The notes under the pieces were generated by a model. That model worked only from the letters and a program-made list of their open reading frames with translations, was not told where the DNA came from and searched no databases. This document shows, one piece after another, positions 23,440 to 32,155 of a stretch of 64,000 bases of DNA. Each line of letters starts with the position of its first letter. Position 1 is the stretch's first letter. The DNA is taken from the NCBI GenBank assembly GCA_029851415.1, contig CM056742.1, positions 53,484,954 through 53,548,953 of the forward strand, read 5' to 3'. The position numbers and the translations under genes were made by a program. This DNA is from Eretmocerus hayati (taxonomy: Eukaryota > Arthropoda > Insecta > Hymenoptera > Aphelinidae).

Positions 23440-23680
23440 TCGGTCTCGAGTTGGACCTCTCGGAACCCTGTCCGAGTCATTGTTCCTACTATTGACAGTC
23501 CCTCTTATCGTCTCGATAAATGTCTCTCACTACATTTCAATAAACACATTCTACAACCTATATCCCGCATAAAAAACACTTACGAAATGAGAAATTGTTG
23601 AAAGAGTTGCTAGTTTCTGAATCTTACTGGTCTCATTTGACGTCGCTAGTATTTCCACGAATCTACACTCAGACATCATT
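23440..23680 (+). pseudogene. PLE-2 RT, N-terminal piece
   Basis: Codes for VRVIVPTIDSPSYRLDKCL (the R-P-I-V-S-x-I-N-S-P region of PLE RTs) and, after stops and a frame change, VSFDVASISTNLHSD, which corresponds to RT motif A (canonical SFDVVSLFTNVP). The frame is lost at ATAT 23681, where the insertion stack begins. Confidence 0.65.
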
Positions 23681-23684
23681 ATAT

Positions 23685-23771
23685 CGTCGCCCCCGACGAA
23701 GAAAAACACGTCCCCATCTAAGAATGCATTGGGAGAACAATGGGAGGTGTTTTTCTTCTTCGGGGGCGACG
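23685..23771 (-). mobile_element. Micro-MITE (CGTCGCCCCCG termini), 87 bp, copy 2
   Basis: Same sequence as 15126-15212 but inverted, differing at only a few positions. ATAT stands at 23681-23684 and 23772-23775. The near identity of the copies suggests recent movement. Confidence 0.8.
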
Positions 23772-23775
23772 ATAT

Positions 23776-25557
23776 GATGAATTCCACGCCAAAGCGACCT
23801 ACGGAAAGGGGTGATCTCCCAGATTCTCTTCCAACCTTTTTCATTCGATTCTATGGCCCAAAATAGGAACTTGGGACCACCTATGGGGTCCAAAGAAAAT
23901 TTCTCCTCTCCATTGCACGCACATCCGTAAACAGACCGAAAATTTATCGTGTAAAAATCGATGCTCTTTTATTCACGGAAATGGGAATATTTCGAGTTTT
24001 TGAACAGCTATTGATTTGCGGATTGCGGCATCTGAAAGGGCATCAAAAAATCTATCGAAAACGTTGTCGGAAATTCCTTCTCTGTGATTTGGGGGCCTCC
24101 TGGAGGCAAAAGAGTGTTTTTCACTAAAATGTTGATTTCTCAAAAAGCCATTTTTTTTATTTTTTTAACATCATATATTTGACGTAAAATTTTGCGTTCT
24201 TTCGGGAAAAATGGGTTTCAGAGAAGTTTGGGCGATCCAAGTGACTTATGAGCCATTTTTTGAAAATTCGATTTTTTCGGTTTCAGAGAAAGGCGATTTT
24301 CTGCGCATGCGCACAAACGTAGACTTTCGGCGTCCTTTTTAATGGGAAGCTGACAAAATTCCCTATAAAGTGACTACCCGCGAAGTTGAAATTCATGCAC
24401 TGAAACGGGATCTGCAACGATTAATTATATCGAATCAAAATCACATGGAAATTCAGCCCATTAACGCCTTCGAAGCCCCTGCTGAGATGAAACATTCACG
24501 AGATCTTCTCGGGACTCAATTTTGAGTACGAAATTGACCTGAAAAACATTCGGACCACATGGTTTCAACGTGAAATTGTATGAACGTTCAAAATATGCGA
24601 TGGGAAACCCCGTTTGAGGCGAACCCGAGGTGCTACATCCAATTTTTTGCCAGAAAATACGATATTTCACATTCAAAATTGCGAAAAATTGAATGTAGCG
24701 ACTCCCTTTCGCCTCAAACGGGGTTTCTCATCGCATATTTTGAAAGTTCATACAATTTTACGTTGAAACCATGGGGTCCGAATTTTTTCCAGGTCAATTT
24801 CGTACTCAAAATTGAGTCCCGAGAAGATCTCGTGAATGTGCTATCTCAGCAGGCGCCACAAAGGCGTTAACGGGCTGAATTTTCATGTGATTTTGATTCG
24901 ATATAATTAATCATTGCAGATTCCGTTTCAGTGCATGAATTTCAACTTTGCGGGTGGTCATTTCATAGGAAATTTTGTCAGCTTTCCATTGGGAGTGGAG
25001 CCGAAAGACTACGTTTGTGCGCATCCGCATTAAATTGCCTTTTTCTGAAACCGAGAAAATCGAGTTTTCAAAAAAAGGCTCATGAGTCACTTGGATCGCC
25101 CTAAACTTCTCGGGAACCAATTTTTTCCGAAAGAACGTAAAATTTTACGTCAAATTTATGATTTTTGAAAAATAAAAAAGAATGGCTTTTTGGGAAATTG
25201 ATATTTTAGTGAAAACACTCTTTTGCCTTCAGGAGGCCCTCCAATCACAGAGAAGGAATTCCCGAGAACGTTTTCGATAGGTTTTTACATGCCCTTCCAG
25301 ATGCCGCAACCCGCAAATCGATAAATATTCAAAATCTCGAAATATTCCCATTTTCGTGGATAGAAGAGCATTGATTTTTACACGATGAATTTTCGGTCTG
25401 TTTACGGATATGCGTGCAATGGAGAGGAGAAATTTTTTTGGACCCCATAGGCGGTCTAGAGTTCCTATTCTGGGCCATAGAATCGAATGATAAGGGTTAA
25501 GAAAGAATCTGAGAGATGACCCCTTTCCGTAGGTCGCTTTGGCATGGAATTCATCGT
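23776..25557. mobile_element. 1.78-kb near-perfect palindromic element E
   Basis: It begins GATGAATTCCACGCCAAAG and ends with its complement, between ATAT 23772-23775 and ATAT 25558-25561. The arms are about 880 bp each and mirror around about 24665; the same protein-like words appear on opposite strands (24461-24676 minus, 24580-24870 plus). No conserved domain is visible, and the frames are by-products of the palindrome. Such a structure would fold into a very long hairpin when single-stranded or transcribed. Confidence 0.75.
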
Positions 25558-25561
25558 ATAT

Positions 25562-25839
25562 GTCGTAGGCCGATGGAATCTTCAGGCCGTTAGGATTTCA
25601 CGTGCAGCGCAACACTGAGCACTTTTGCGTAGAAAGTGATTTTTTATTCAACACTAACCCATCCCTCTTGTTATTAACCCCGAGGAGATAACAGTACTGT
25701 TATTTCCTCGGCGATCGGTAACGAGAGGGATGGGTTAGTGCTGAATAAAAAATCACTGTTTAAACAGACTTCTGTGATTATCTTCACGCGCTTACGCGCG
25801 TGAAATCCTAATGGCCTGGAAATTCTAACGGCCTACGAC
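25562..25839. mobile_element. ATAT-flanked foldback element C, 278 bp
   Basis: Termini are GTCGTAGGCC and GGCCTACGAC. Long internal arms (AGTGATTTTTTATTCA, ACTAACCCATCCCTC and complements) meet near 25690. ATAT flanks lie at 25558-25561 and 25840-25843. It shares the GTCGTA/TACGAC end with element B and is probably from the same mobilisation group. Confidence 0.78.
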
Positions 25840-25844
25840 ATATA

Positions 25845-26216
25845 CAAGCATCGAAGAGGAAATGGAAATATCTGAAAAACACCATGGGCAGATATATGAG
25901 TCGAGAAGAATTCCTCTCTGATATCAGAATTTTGCTCAATGGAAAATTTTCTAGGCGAGAAATCGGTTCACCAAACGGTGGTTGCACCAGCCCATTTTTT
26001 GCTGAGATAACGCTAGAATCGCTAGAAAATCAAAGCTCGAACATCACGGAGCGAAATATCTTGTTCTATAAGAGATACGTCGATGACTGTTTTCTGATAA
26101 TCAAAAAGTTTATGATTATTACTGAGTGCCTACAAACTTTCAATAGTTTTGATCCCTACTCACATTTCAAGCATGAAAGAAAGGTAGTTAAGAGTATCAG
26201 TTCTCTGGATCTTTAA
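25845..26216 (+). pseudogene. PLE-2 RT, core piece (YVDD)
   Basis: Opens with SKRKWKYLKNTMGRYMSREE, the segment that follows motif A in PLE RTs, then IGSPNGGCTSPFFAEITLE (motif B region, canonical GSPLG..S.. FAE) and KRYVDDCFLI (catalytic YVDD, codons at 26076-26087). It ends at a stop after SSLDL, where NFLDxxI would be expected. The upstream half lies before the insertion stack. Confidence 0.75.
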
Positions 26217-26508
26217 ATTATTAGGAGACCCAACTAAAACTGACTGACTAATTGGTATGAAAAACCGACTGCGTTGGGCCGTTACGTTAGCTATTTAGCA
26301 TACTATATCAAGGTAATGTGAAAGCGGATAATCAGAAAAGAGCGATGGATGAAGAGATCATCATAAAACTACCAAAGATAATTTTTCCTTTCGCAAAAAC
26401 CTTTACTCCTTCTATAAATAATATATCTAAGGAATTTTATTCGCTCCCCATCAATTCAAATTCGAATCACTTAAATCGTTTCATTAGACTGGGGGGACAT
26501 TCTGTGCC

Positions 26509-26823
26509 GATTTCAGAAAAAAACATAATGTCGTATACAAAATTAGTTGTGGAGATTGTGAAAAGGTGTATGTGGGTCAGACCTCAAGGAAACTTAAGAA
26601 GAGAGCATACAAACATCAACGAGATATTGTTTTGAAGAAAGGAACTTCAGCTCCAGCACAACACGTTCAAAGCTTTAATCATACAATGGATTTCGATAAT
26701 ATGCGAATATTGAATTCAGGAAACAGGCTTTTCTCCGAGATGTTGAATATTTATTACCATCCAAATACTATCAGCAAGAAAGATGATCTCAACAAATTGA
26801 AATATCTACAAATATTCGATTGA
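26509..26823 (+). pseudogene. PLE-2 GIY-YIG endonuclease
   Basis: Frame DFRKKHNVVYKISCGDCEKV followed by YVGQTSRKLKKRAYKHQRDI: a PLE-type GIY-YIG nuclease with Cys pair, the catalytic Tyr of VYVG and the Arg. The C-terminal part ends in a short helix-rich tail. Preceding linker sequence (26318-26508) is in another frame, so the polyprotein is broken. It is expected to nick target DNA for PLE integration in intact relatives. Confidence 0.72.
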
Positions 26824-27189
26824 TCAGTTCAAATCCACATCATTGAATGGATCTTAGATATGAATATCAGAACTCTGTTCTAACACTGTCGGTGAGTAAG
26901 AATTCTGCCTCCTTTCGGTAAATCACAGTTCACACACATGTCAGTCTGGCGTGGGAATCGATCGACATAACATCTAGTCGATTGAGGAAGATCCCATCAT
27001 GCTATTCCCAGGAATGAGGGATCGAAAACAACTCCACCGCAAAGAAGTTCACTGTGAGTAACAGGCTCGTGATCTCATGTATACGTGAGTTAACTATTTC
27101 ATACGATCAAATGATTTGCATAGTTATTGGAAGCTCGATCGTTGAGTTCTGTGAAAATATATCAACGATTCCAATGACGTTTGGATGAA

Positions 27190-27410
27190 CTTGAGTTCCC
27201 TCAACTCGAGACCGATTCAAACTCTATAAGGTTACAATATTATTGTATAAAAACCCATATATGTGTGTTTGCTCTGAGTATCTAACGTGTAACAATGCAT
27301 ATGTATATTTTAGTCTGAAGAGGGCTGTATTATCACAGCCAAAACGTCGCAGATCCGATTGAAGGAATGAGCAGGAAATACCAATCGACTCATCAAGTAT
27401 TATTATTCAT
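27190..27410 (+). repeat. 3' terminal repeat of PLE-2
   Basis: Inverted copy of 23220-23460. It holds the hammerhead-like motif at 27315-27345. Confidence 0.7.
27315..27345 (+). ncRNA. Degenerate hammerhead-like motif of PLE-2
   Basis: CTGAAGA (for CTGATGA), stem GGCTGT with ACAGCC, then AAAACGTCG (for GAAAC). Both core blocks carry one substitution, so it is probably inactive, but the layout is that of PLE hammerheads. Confidence 0.45.
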
Positions 27411-27503
27411 CGTTAATCCTGTATTCGCGTCAAAATGATCAAATTCAAATTCCGTAATGCTATTGAACTTAGGAATTCATGATCTCGAAACCTACCTCAC
27501 TTC

Positions 27504-27965
27504 TCATTGGAAATGGTGCACATTGCTTATTCTGATCAATTTCTGATCCGAAAATCTCTCTGTACATTGCGCTGATCTTCTGTCGAAAAGCACTCTCAGA
27601 TTCTTTACCTCAAATTTCGAATATATGAGACAGGAGCTCTTATCGTGCGCTCCTGAGAGTCTTTCAGATCGTTCCCTTATCACATTAGATTCCATATCGA
27701 CCAAGTCACCAACTGATGTGAAACTGCGGTCGCTAGATGACGACGACTGCGAGTCCCTTTTCTCACCCTGACCAGTCACCGATACTGAGAATCCGACCCC
27801 CTGCATCGTAGAACGCTTGCGTGCGTCTACCATGACGGTGTCAAGTCGGTTGTGGCACTGGTTTTTCGATTCGAAAGGCTTTTGCAAAACGCGAAAACAG
27901 CGAAGGCAGAAGATGATCTTCGAAATCATGACCAAGCATAGAAGTGCTTGAAACAAAGTGGACAT
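27504..27965 (-). CDS. Unrecognised open frame with hydrophobic N-terminus; possible host exon
   Basis: 153 codons starting MSTLFQALLCLVMISKIIFCL, a plausible signal anchor or signal peptide, followed by a Ser/Arg-rich hydrophilic region (SSSSSDRSFTSVGDLVD). No known domain and no repeat copy elsewhere in the window. A donor-like TTTGAG|GTAAAG lies at about 27605-27610, so the real exon may end there and the remaining codons be intron read-through. It could also be chance. Confidence 0.22.
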   Translation of the reverse strand: MSTLFQALLCLVMISKIIFCLRCFRVLQKPFESKNQCHNRLDTVMVDARKRSTMQGVGFSVSVTGQGEKRDSQSSSSSDRSFTSVGDLVDMESNVIRERSERLSGAHDKSSCLIYSKFEVKNLRVLFDRRSAQCTERFSDQKLIRISNVHHFQ

Positions 27966-28059
27966 AAAAATGGATTCAGCAACCCCAAAAAATCATATAG
28001 TGTGTATCGCATCAGTAGCTTTACATAGCTCTCACCAAAACGGAGTATGCCTCAATTAA

Positions 28060-28446
28060 GGCCAGTCCGTAGTCCCCGCAATACTGCAACCAGACACGCA
28101 CCGGAGTACATGCAGGTTTTCAAACAATATCTGATTTTTAAATAATTGCAAACACTTTTCGGATAAAATCATTGAGTCAGCGCGCTTCCCAATAAAATTT
28201 CCAATCATTTGAGCTTTGTTGCATCTCAAAATTCGTGGTATATTTCGCAGGATTTGGAAAACCGCAATCTTGATCTGTCGCTGCCGCATCTTAGGAACCA
28301 CGCTGTCATGCACTTTGCCATTTAAATGATTGGAAATTTTATTGGGAAGCGCGCTGAGAAATTAAATATTGTTGGAATTACGTTATGCAAATCACCGTGG
28401 CGCCATCTATGGAGTAGTGAGCAAGTGTATGCACTACGGACTGGCC
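28060..28446. mobile_element. TTAA-flanked MITE with internal inverted repeat, 387 bp
   Basis: TTAA at 28056-28059 and 28447-28450; terminal repeats GGCCAGTCCGTAGT and complement. Inside, a second inverted pair (CAGCGCGCTTCCCAATAAAA and complement, about 28179-28210 and 28320-28354) suggests either subterminal repeats or an older nested MITE. Non-coding. TTAA targeting points to piggyBac-type mobilisation. Confidence 0.72.
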
Positions 28447-28450
28447 TTAA

Positions 28451-29062
28451 CAGCTTCGAGCACTCTTGAGGTCATGTCACCCTCGACGTGGTGGGACCGG
28501 AATGACTACGGAAATAGATCCAGCGACCCTGAATACGAAAAAGTGCAGAACTACGCATGATTGCATCACCAGCTCCAAGCATTCTGAGAAACCATGATTT
28601 CTCAAGGTTATCAGATAGATCTGGAGATATTTCAGATCGTCCTCTTATTAGTACATGATATTGTATAAAATCCCTTCAGTCGATCTTCGAGGACTGGAAT
28701 TCACTGACCTCTTGAGGCATCAATGTCTATGCAACTTTATATGGGTCATTCGAAGAGAAGATGACCCAGTATGGCTCCAAAAAAATAGAGCCCGAGTTCA
28801 AGGGCTTGATAAGGTCTGGCCCCGAGACTTACGGAGTAAGTGCAAAACTACATATGGTTCCATCACCAGCTCCGAGCGTTCTCGATATCTCATGATTCTT
28901 CCAGGTTATAGCAGAACCTCGACGTACTGAGACCAAACTGACCTCGGAAGTAAATTCAGCGACTCTGAAAACATGGAGTAAGTGCAAAACCACGCATGGC
29001 TCCATCATCGGCTCCGAGCATCCTCAAGGAATCATGACTTCTTCAGGTAATGTCAGAACCTC
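28451..29062 (+). repeat. Degenerate satellite-like tandem repeat, ~145-bp period
   Basis: The word CTCCGAGC or CTCCAAGC with neighbours ACGCATG.TCCATCA recurs at about 28572, 28868 and 29008 (spacing about 296 = 2 x 148, then 140). CCTCGACGT..TGGGACC also recurs. The array resumes at 38879 on the far side of LINE-1, so the LINE is inserted in it. Confidence 0.6.
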
Positions 29063-29363
29063 TCTCTCTGGCGTTGAGTATATCCACACGCATACAACAT
29101 CGCTCCGTGTTTGAACATTAAATTTACCATCAAAACGTTGTCCCGAGTGGCACTTTTTTGCAGATTGGACCTCCCCCTGCAGGCTCATACCTTTGGAGCA
29201 TCACTGCATGGCTCCTGCGCGAGCCTGGGAGAAATAATTCCAATTCTGCTACTCCAACAACAACATTGGGTCGACAGTGCTTGGCGCCGAAAGTGAGCTC
29301 ACTGCGCATACTCGGAATTCGTCTGCTACGCCACTGCCTTGCTGACCTGCTGTCTGCTGCGTG

Positions 29364-31184
29364 ATGAGCCACAACACCTGCTGTGTCTGCAACTGCACTT
29401 TACGCGCAGGCAGCAGAGAATGCGGGATTTGTAAGAGATCAGCGCATGTCAAATGCTCCAAATCATCCAGAGGAGCAGTGGCATAAGAGCGGTGTTTGCA
29501 GGTGAGCGAAAATTCAACTGTAAAGCTAACAAAGAGTGCATCAAAACAGACGATTTCGGCTCCTCGTCTTAACACGCAAGCAGCCAGAGAGAGAGAGAGA
29601 GAGAGAAGGAGAGTACAATCTTGCAAAGTCGTGTGAGTATCCGGCCCACCTCACACACACGACTGAGCTCACGTGGTTCGACAGGAAAGTCTTCCCCTCC
29701 CCCGCAAGCCACTACCACCGGTTGCGGCGGCAAGTTCCCCACCAAAACCGACTCTATTTCAACCAAGAGTTCGCAGCTCGCGCTAGAGGGGCATGGACTA
29801 CAAGATGCTGCTCCAACTGTGCCTGACAGCGCCCCCCGCGACCAGCCTAGCTTACTAGAGACCGCGAATATTCAAGATGAGCAAGTAGAGTCTCGGCTCA
29901 GTACTGCTCCACAACTGCCGCTCTCGATGCCATCTGCAGAGCAGGGACCTGAAACACTGGAATGTAGTATCACCAATAGCACTGATCAATCAGCAGCAGC
30001 AGCAACATCTCCAACAACAACGCAGTCAACCTCTCCAGATCAAAAGTGGGTGCTTATCGCGCAGACTACTCTGGACCTTTTTTATCGACAAAATGACTTG
30101 CTCCAGATTCAGCTCGATGAGGTAAAATCTCTCGTGAGACGACATAACGTTGCCTCTGCACCTCCACCTCCCACACCAGCAGTGAGTGGGGTGGATGACC
30201 ACCTGCTGGCACGTATGTCGTCTTTTGAGAAAATTGTCGAGAGGCAGAACTCCAAGCTGGAGGAGATTTGCTCTGATCGTCGGCTGCTCCTGGAGCAAAA
30301 TTCTTTAATGCAGAGTCAGATTCTAAGCCTGACCGAACTCTTATCAAACAGCCAGAGTACTCTGCAAGGTAATAGATTCAAGAATAATGATAATCATAAC
30401 GCTGATAATCCACACTCATCTTCGTGCATGCGTCCTGTGCTAGAGTCAGACTTGTCCCATGATCTGCATGCTGGGAAGCAGGACGTGAAGCGTGGTGATG
30501 GCCTAGAGCACTGCCATTTAATTATCGACGGGGCTCTAAAAGAAGATTCTACTCCCTCGTCGAAAGAGGTGAGAGACATATCTTTTGCAGTGCTAAAGTC
30601 CATATTTCCCTCGCTGGAGAGGGGAGACATCGCTGATGTCCGTATTCTGCGACCCGGGCGTGTGCCTGATGGGTTGGGTCAGGGAAAATCAAGAGAATCA
30701 TCCACCGGAGCCCTGGGTTCCTGGCTCACGCGCTTTACCATCCTGTGCGGTCCGACTCTCTAGCGGTCGTCTAGTTCGGAAGGTGATGCGAGCCAAGCGT
30801 TCGATTGCCAACAACTATTTCACTGTTCACAATATCGAGCCTACATTGCTTGACCCTGAAGCGAAAGCCCCTGTGCCAGAGCGTAAAATTTTTGTCAATG
30901 AGATGCTTCCTCGTGACAAATATAGAGAATATGTACGTTTAAGGTCACTTGCACGAGGATTGGGCTTTAGATACGTCTGGCATAGTGGTGGACGGTTTTG
31001 GGTTAAGCGAAGAAATGGTGATCGGGCGCATGCATTCGCGACGCCGGCCGAACTGCATGTCATTCAAGCGGCGAGCCGAACTGTCCCAAGACCCATTCGT
31101 GTGTCCTCAGACTGCACCCAAGGCAACTCCGCCTCTATGGAGGAGGGTGCTGCTTCGGCAGCAGTTCTGGCGGGTTCTGCCTGA
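29364..31184 (+). pseudogene. LINE-1 ORF1: PHD-like finger, coiled coil, FP-like C-terminal domain
   Basis: Starts at ATG 29364 with a Cys/His cluster (TCCVCNCTLRAG, GICKRSAH, KCSK), a PHD-like finger, and stops at TAA 29484. After a (GA)n tract coding for Arg-Glu repeats (29588-29610) the frame resumes at about 29621 with Ser/Pro-rich sequence and a coiled coil (about 30060-30360). Near 30640-30760 the frame shifts; the C-terminal part to 31184 has RLSSGRLVRKVMRAKR and KIFVNEMLPRDK..GFRYVW, a domain like the baculovirus FP-protein C-terminus that is common in arthropod LINE ORF1s. ORF1 proteins bind LINE RNA and act as chaperones. At least two lesions prevent a full product. Confidence 0.7.
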
Positions 31185-31226
31185 CTACGCAAGTCTGCTG
31201 GAAAGCCAAGAGGGAGTGGGAGTTCC

Positions 31227-32112
31227 TTGAAAGCCGGATTTATCAACCTTAATTCCCTGACGAATAAGATTGAGCATCTGCGCTTGCTTGTAGTTGAAGA
31301 TCCCTCCTACCATCTTATTGGAGTGGCAGAGTCGTGGCTTGATGAGTATGTGGACGACAGTCTTGTTCAGATCTCTGGTTTTTCATTATTGCGGCAAGAT
31401 CGCAATAGAGAAGGTCGTGGAGTTGCTCTGTACGTCCGCAATGATTTTAAAGTAGAAAGACTGATCTCTTCAAATACTTTCGGCCCAGGGGAACCTAGTC
31501 TGCCTGAATTTCTTTTTTGTAGCGTACAGCAGGGCAGCTCTACTCCGATATTAGTAGCAGTAATCTACAGGCCGCCTAGGGTTGCCATGCAGAAGGATGA
31601 TGGGCTTTTTGGCTCATTACGTCGGCTGTGAGGTGATTTTAGCCATAAGATTATAATGGGGGATCTGAACGCTGATCTGTTGGACATGGCTCATCCCGAC
31701 ACAAAGACCTTGACTGCACTGACGGAAGAACTGTCTCTACAAATAGTGCAACATGGCGCGACTCACCAACACAACCCTAATGTTTCTCGCACGTTGATTG
31801 ATCATATTTACATAGACGAAAATGACACCATCACCGACTATCAAAACAGGGTACTGCCCAGTTTCGGCAGGCATTCAGTCATTGACGTTACCTTCAACGT
31901 TTTTACTCCTGCTCTACCGAAAAATTCCTTCACTTATAGGGATTTTCGTAGCATAACGCCGGAACAACTGAATGACCACTTGCTTCGTTGTGACTGGACA
32001 GCCCTTGAACATGCAGAAACCAGCCTGCAGGACGCAATTCACTGTCTAAAAGAGAATCTGAGAACTGTCATAGATGAACTAGCGCCGGAGAAAACGATTT
32101 GCCCACCTAAAG
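31227..32112 (+). pseudogene. LINE-1 ORF2, endonuclease part
   Basis: AP-endonuclease-like domain: FINLNSLTNK (Asn), GVAESWLDE (catalytic Glu), VIYRPPR, MGDLNAD (Asp-Leu-Asn), and GRHSVIDV (His). A single in-frame TGA at 31629-31631 interrupts it; the same frame continues. The domain nicks target DNA to start reverse transcription. It ends at CPPKG, where the 4.4-kb insertion begins; the next residues (GTPWIG) are at 36514 onward. Confidence 0.8.
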
Positions 32113-32155
32113 GAGTACGTCCATGTCAAATTCAAACGGTTTCTGCAGCTATTCT

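Larger units (their letters stand above)
23220..27420 (+). mobile_element. Penelope-like element PLE-2 with terminal repeats in opposite orientation, split by a 2.2-kb insertion stack
   Basis: The terminal segments 23220-23460 and 27190-27410 are inverted copies (shared ACTCGAGACCGATTCAAA and GGCTGT..ACAGCC hammerhead-like core). Between them runs the RT in two pieces (23440-23680, 25845-26216) and a GIY-YIG endonuclease (about 26500-26823). The gap in the RT is filled by a micro-MITE, a 1.78-kb palindrome and a small foldback, each bordered by ATAT. Confidence 0.78.

Noticed and set aside
24461..24870. Mirrored protein frames sharing YNFTLKP and VNFVLKIESRED
   Set aside because: They are the two arms of palindrome E read outward; no known domain. 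Kept only as evidence of the palindrome.
30026..31246. Minus-strand frames opposite LINE-1 ORF1
   Set aside because: They are shadows of the plus-strand ORF1 coding sequence.
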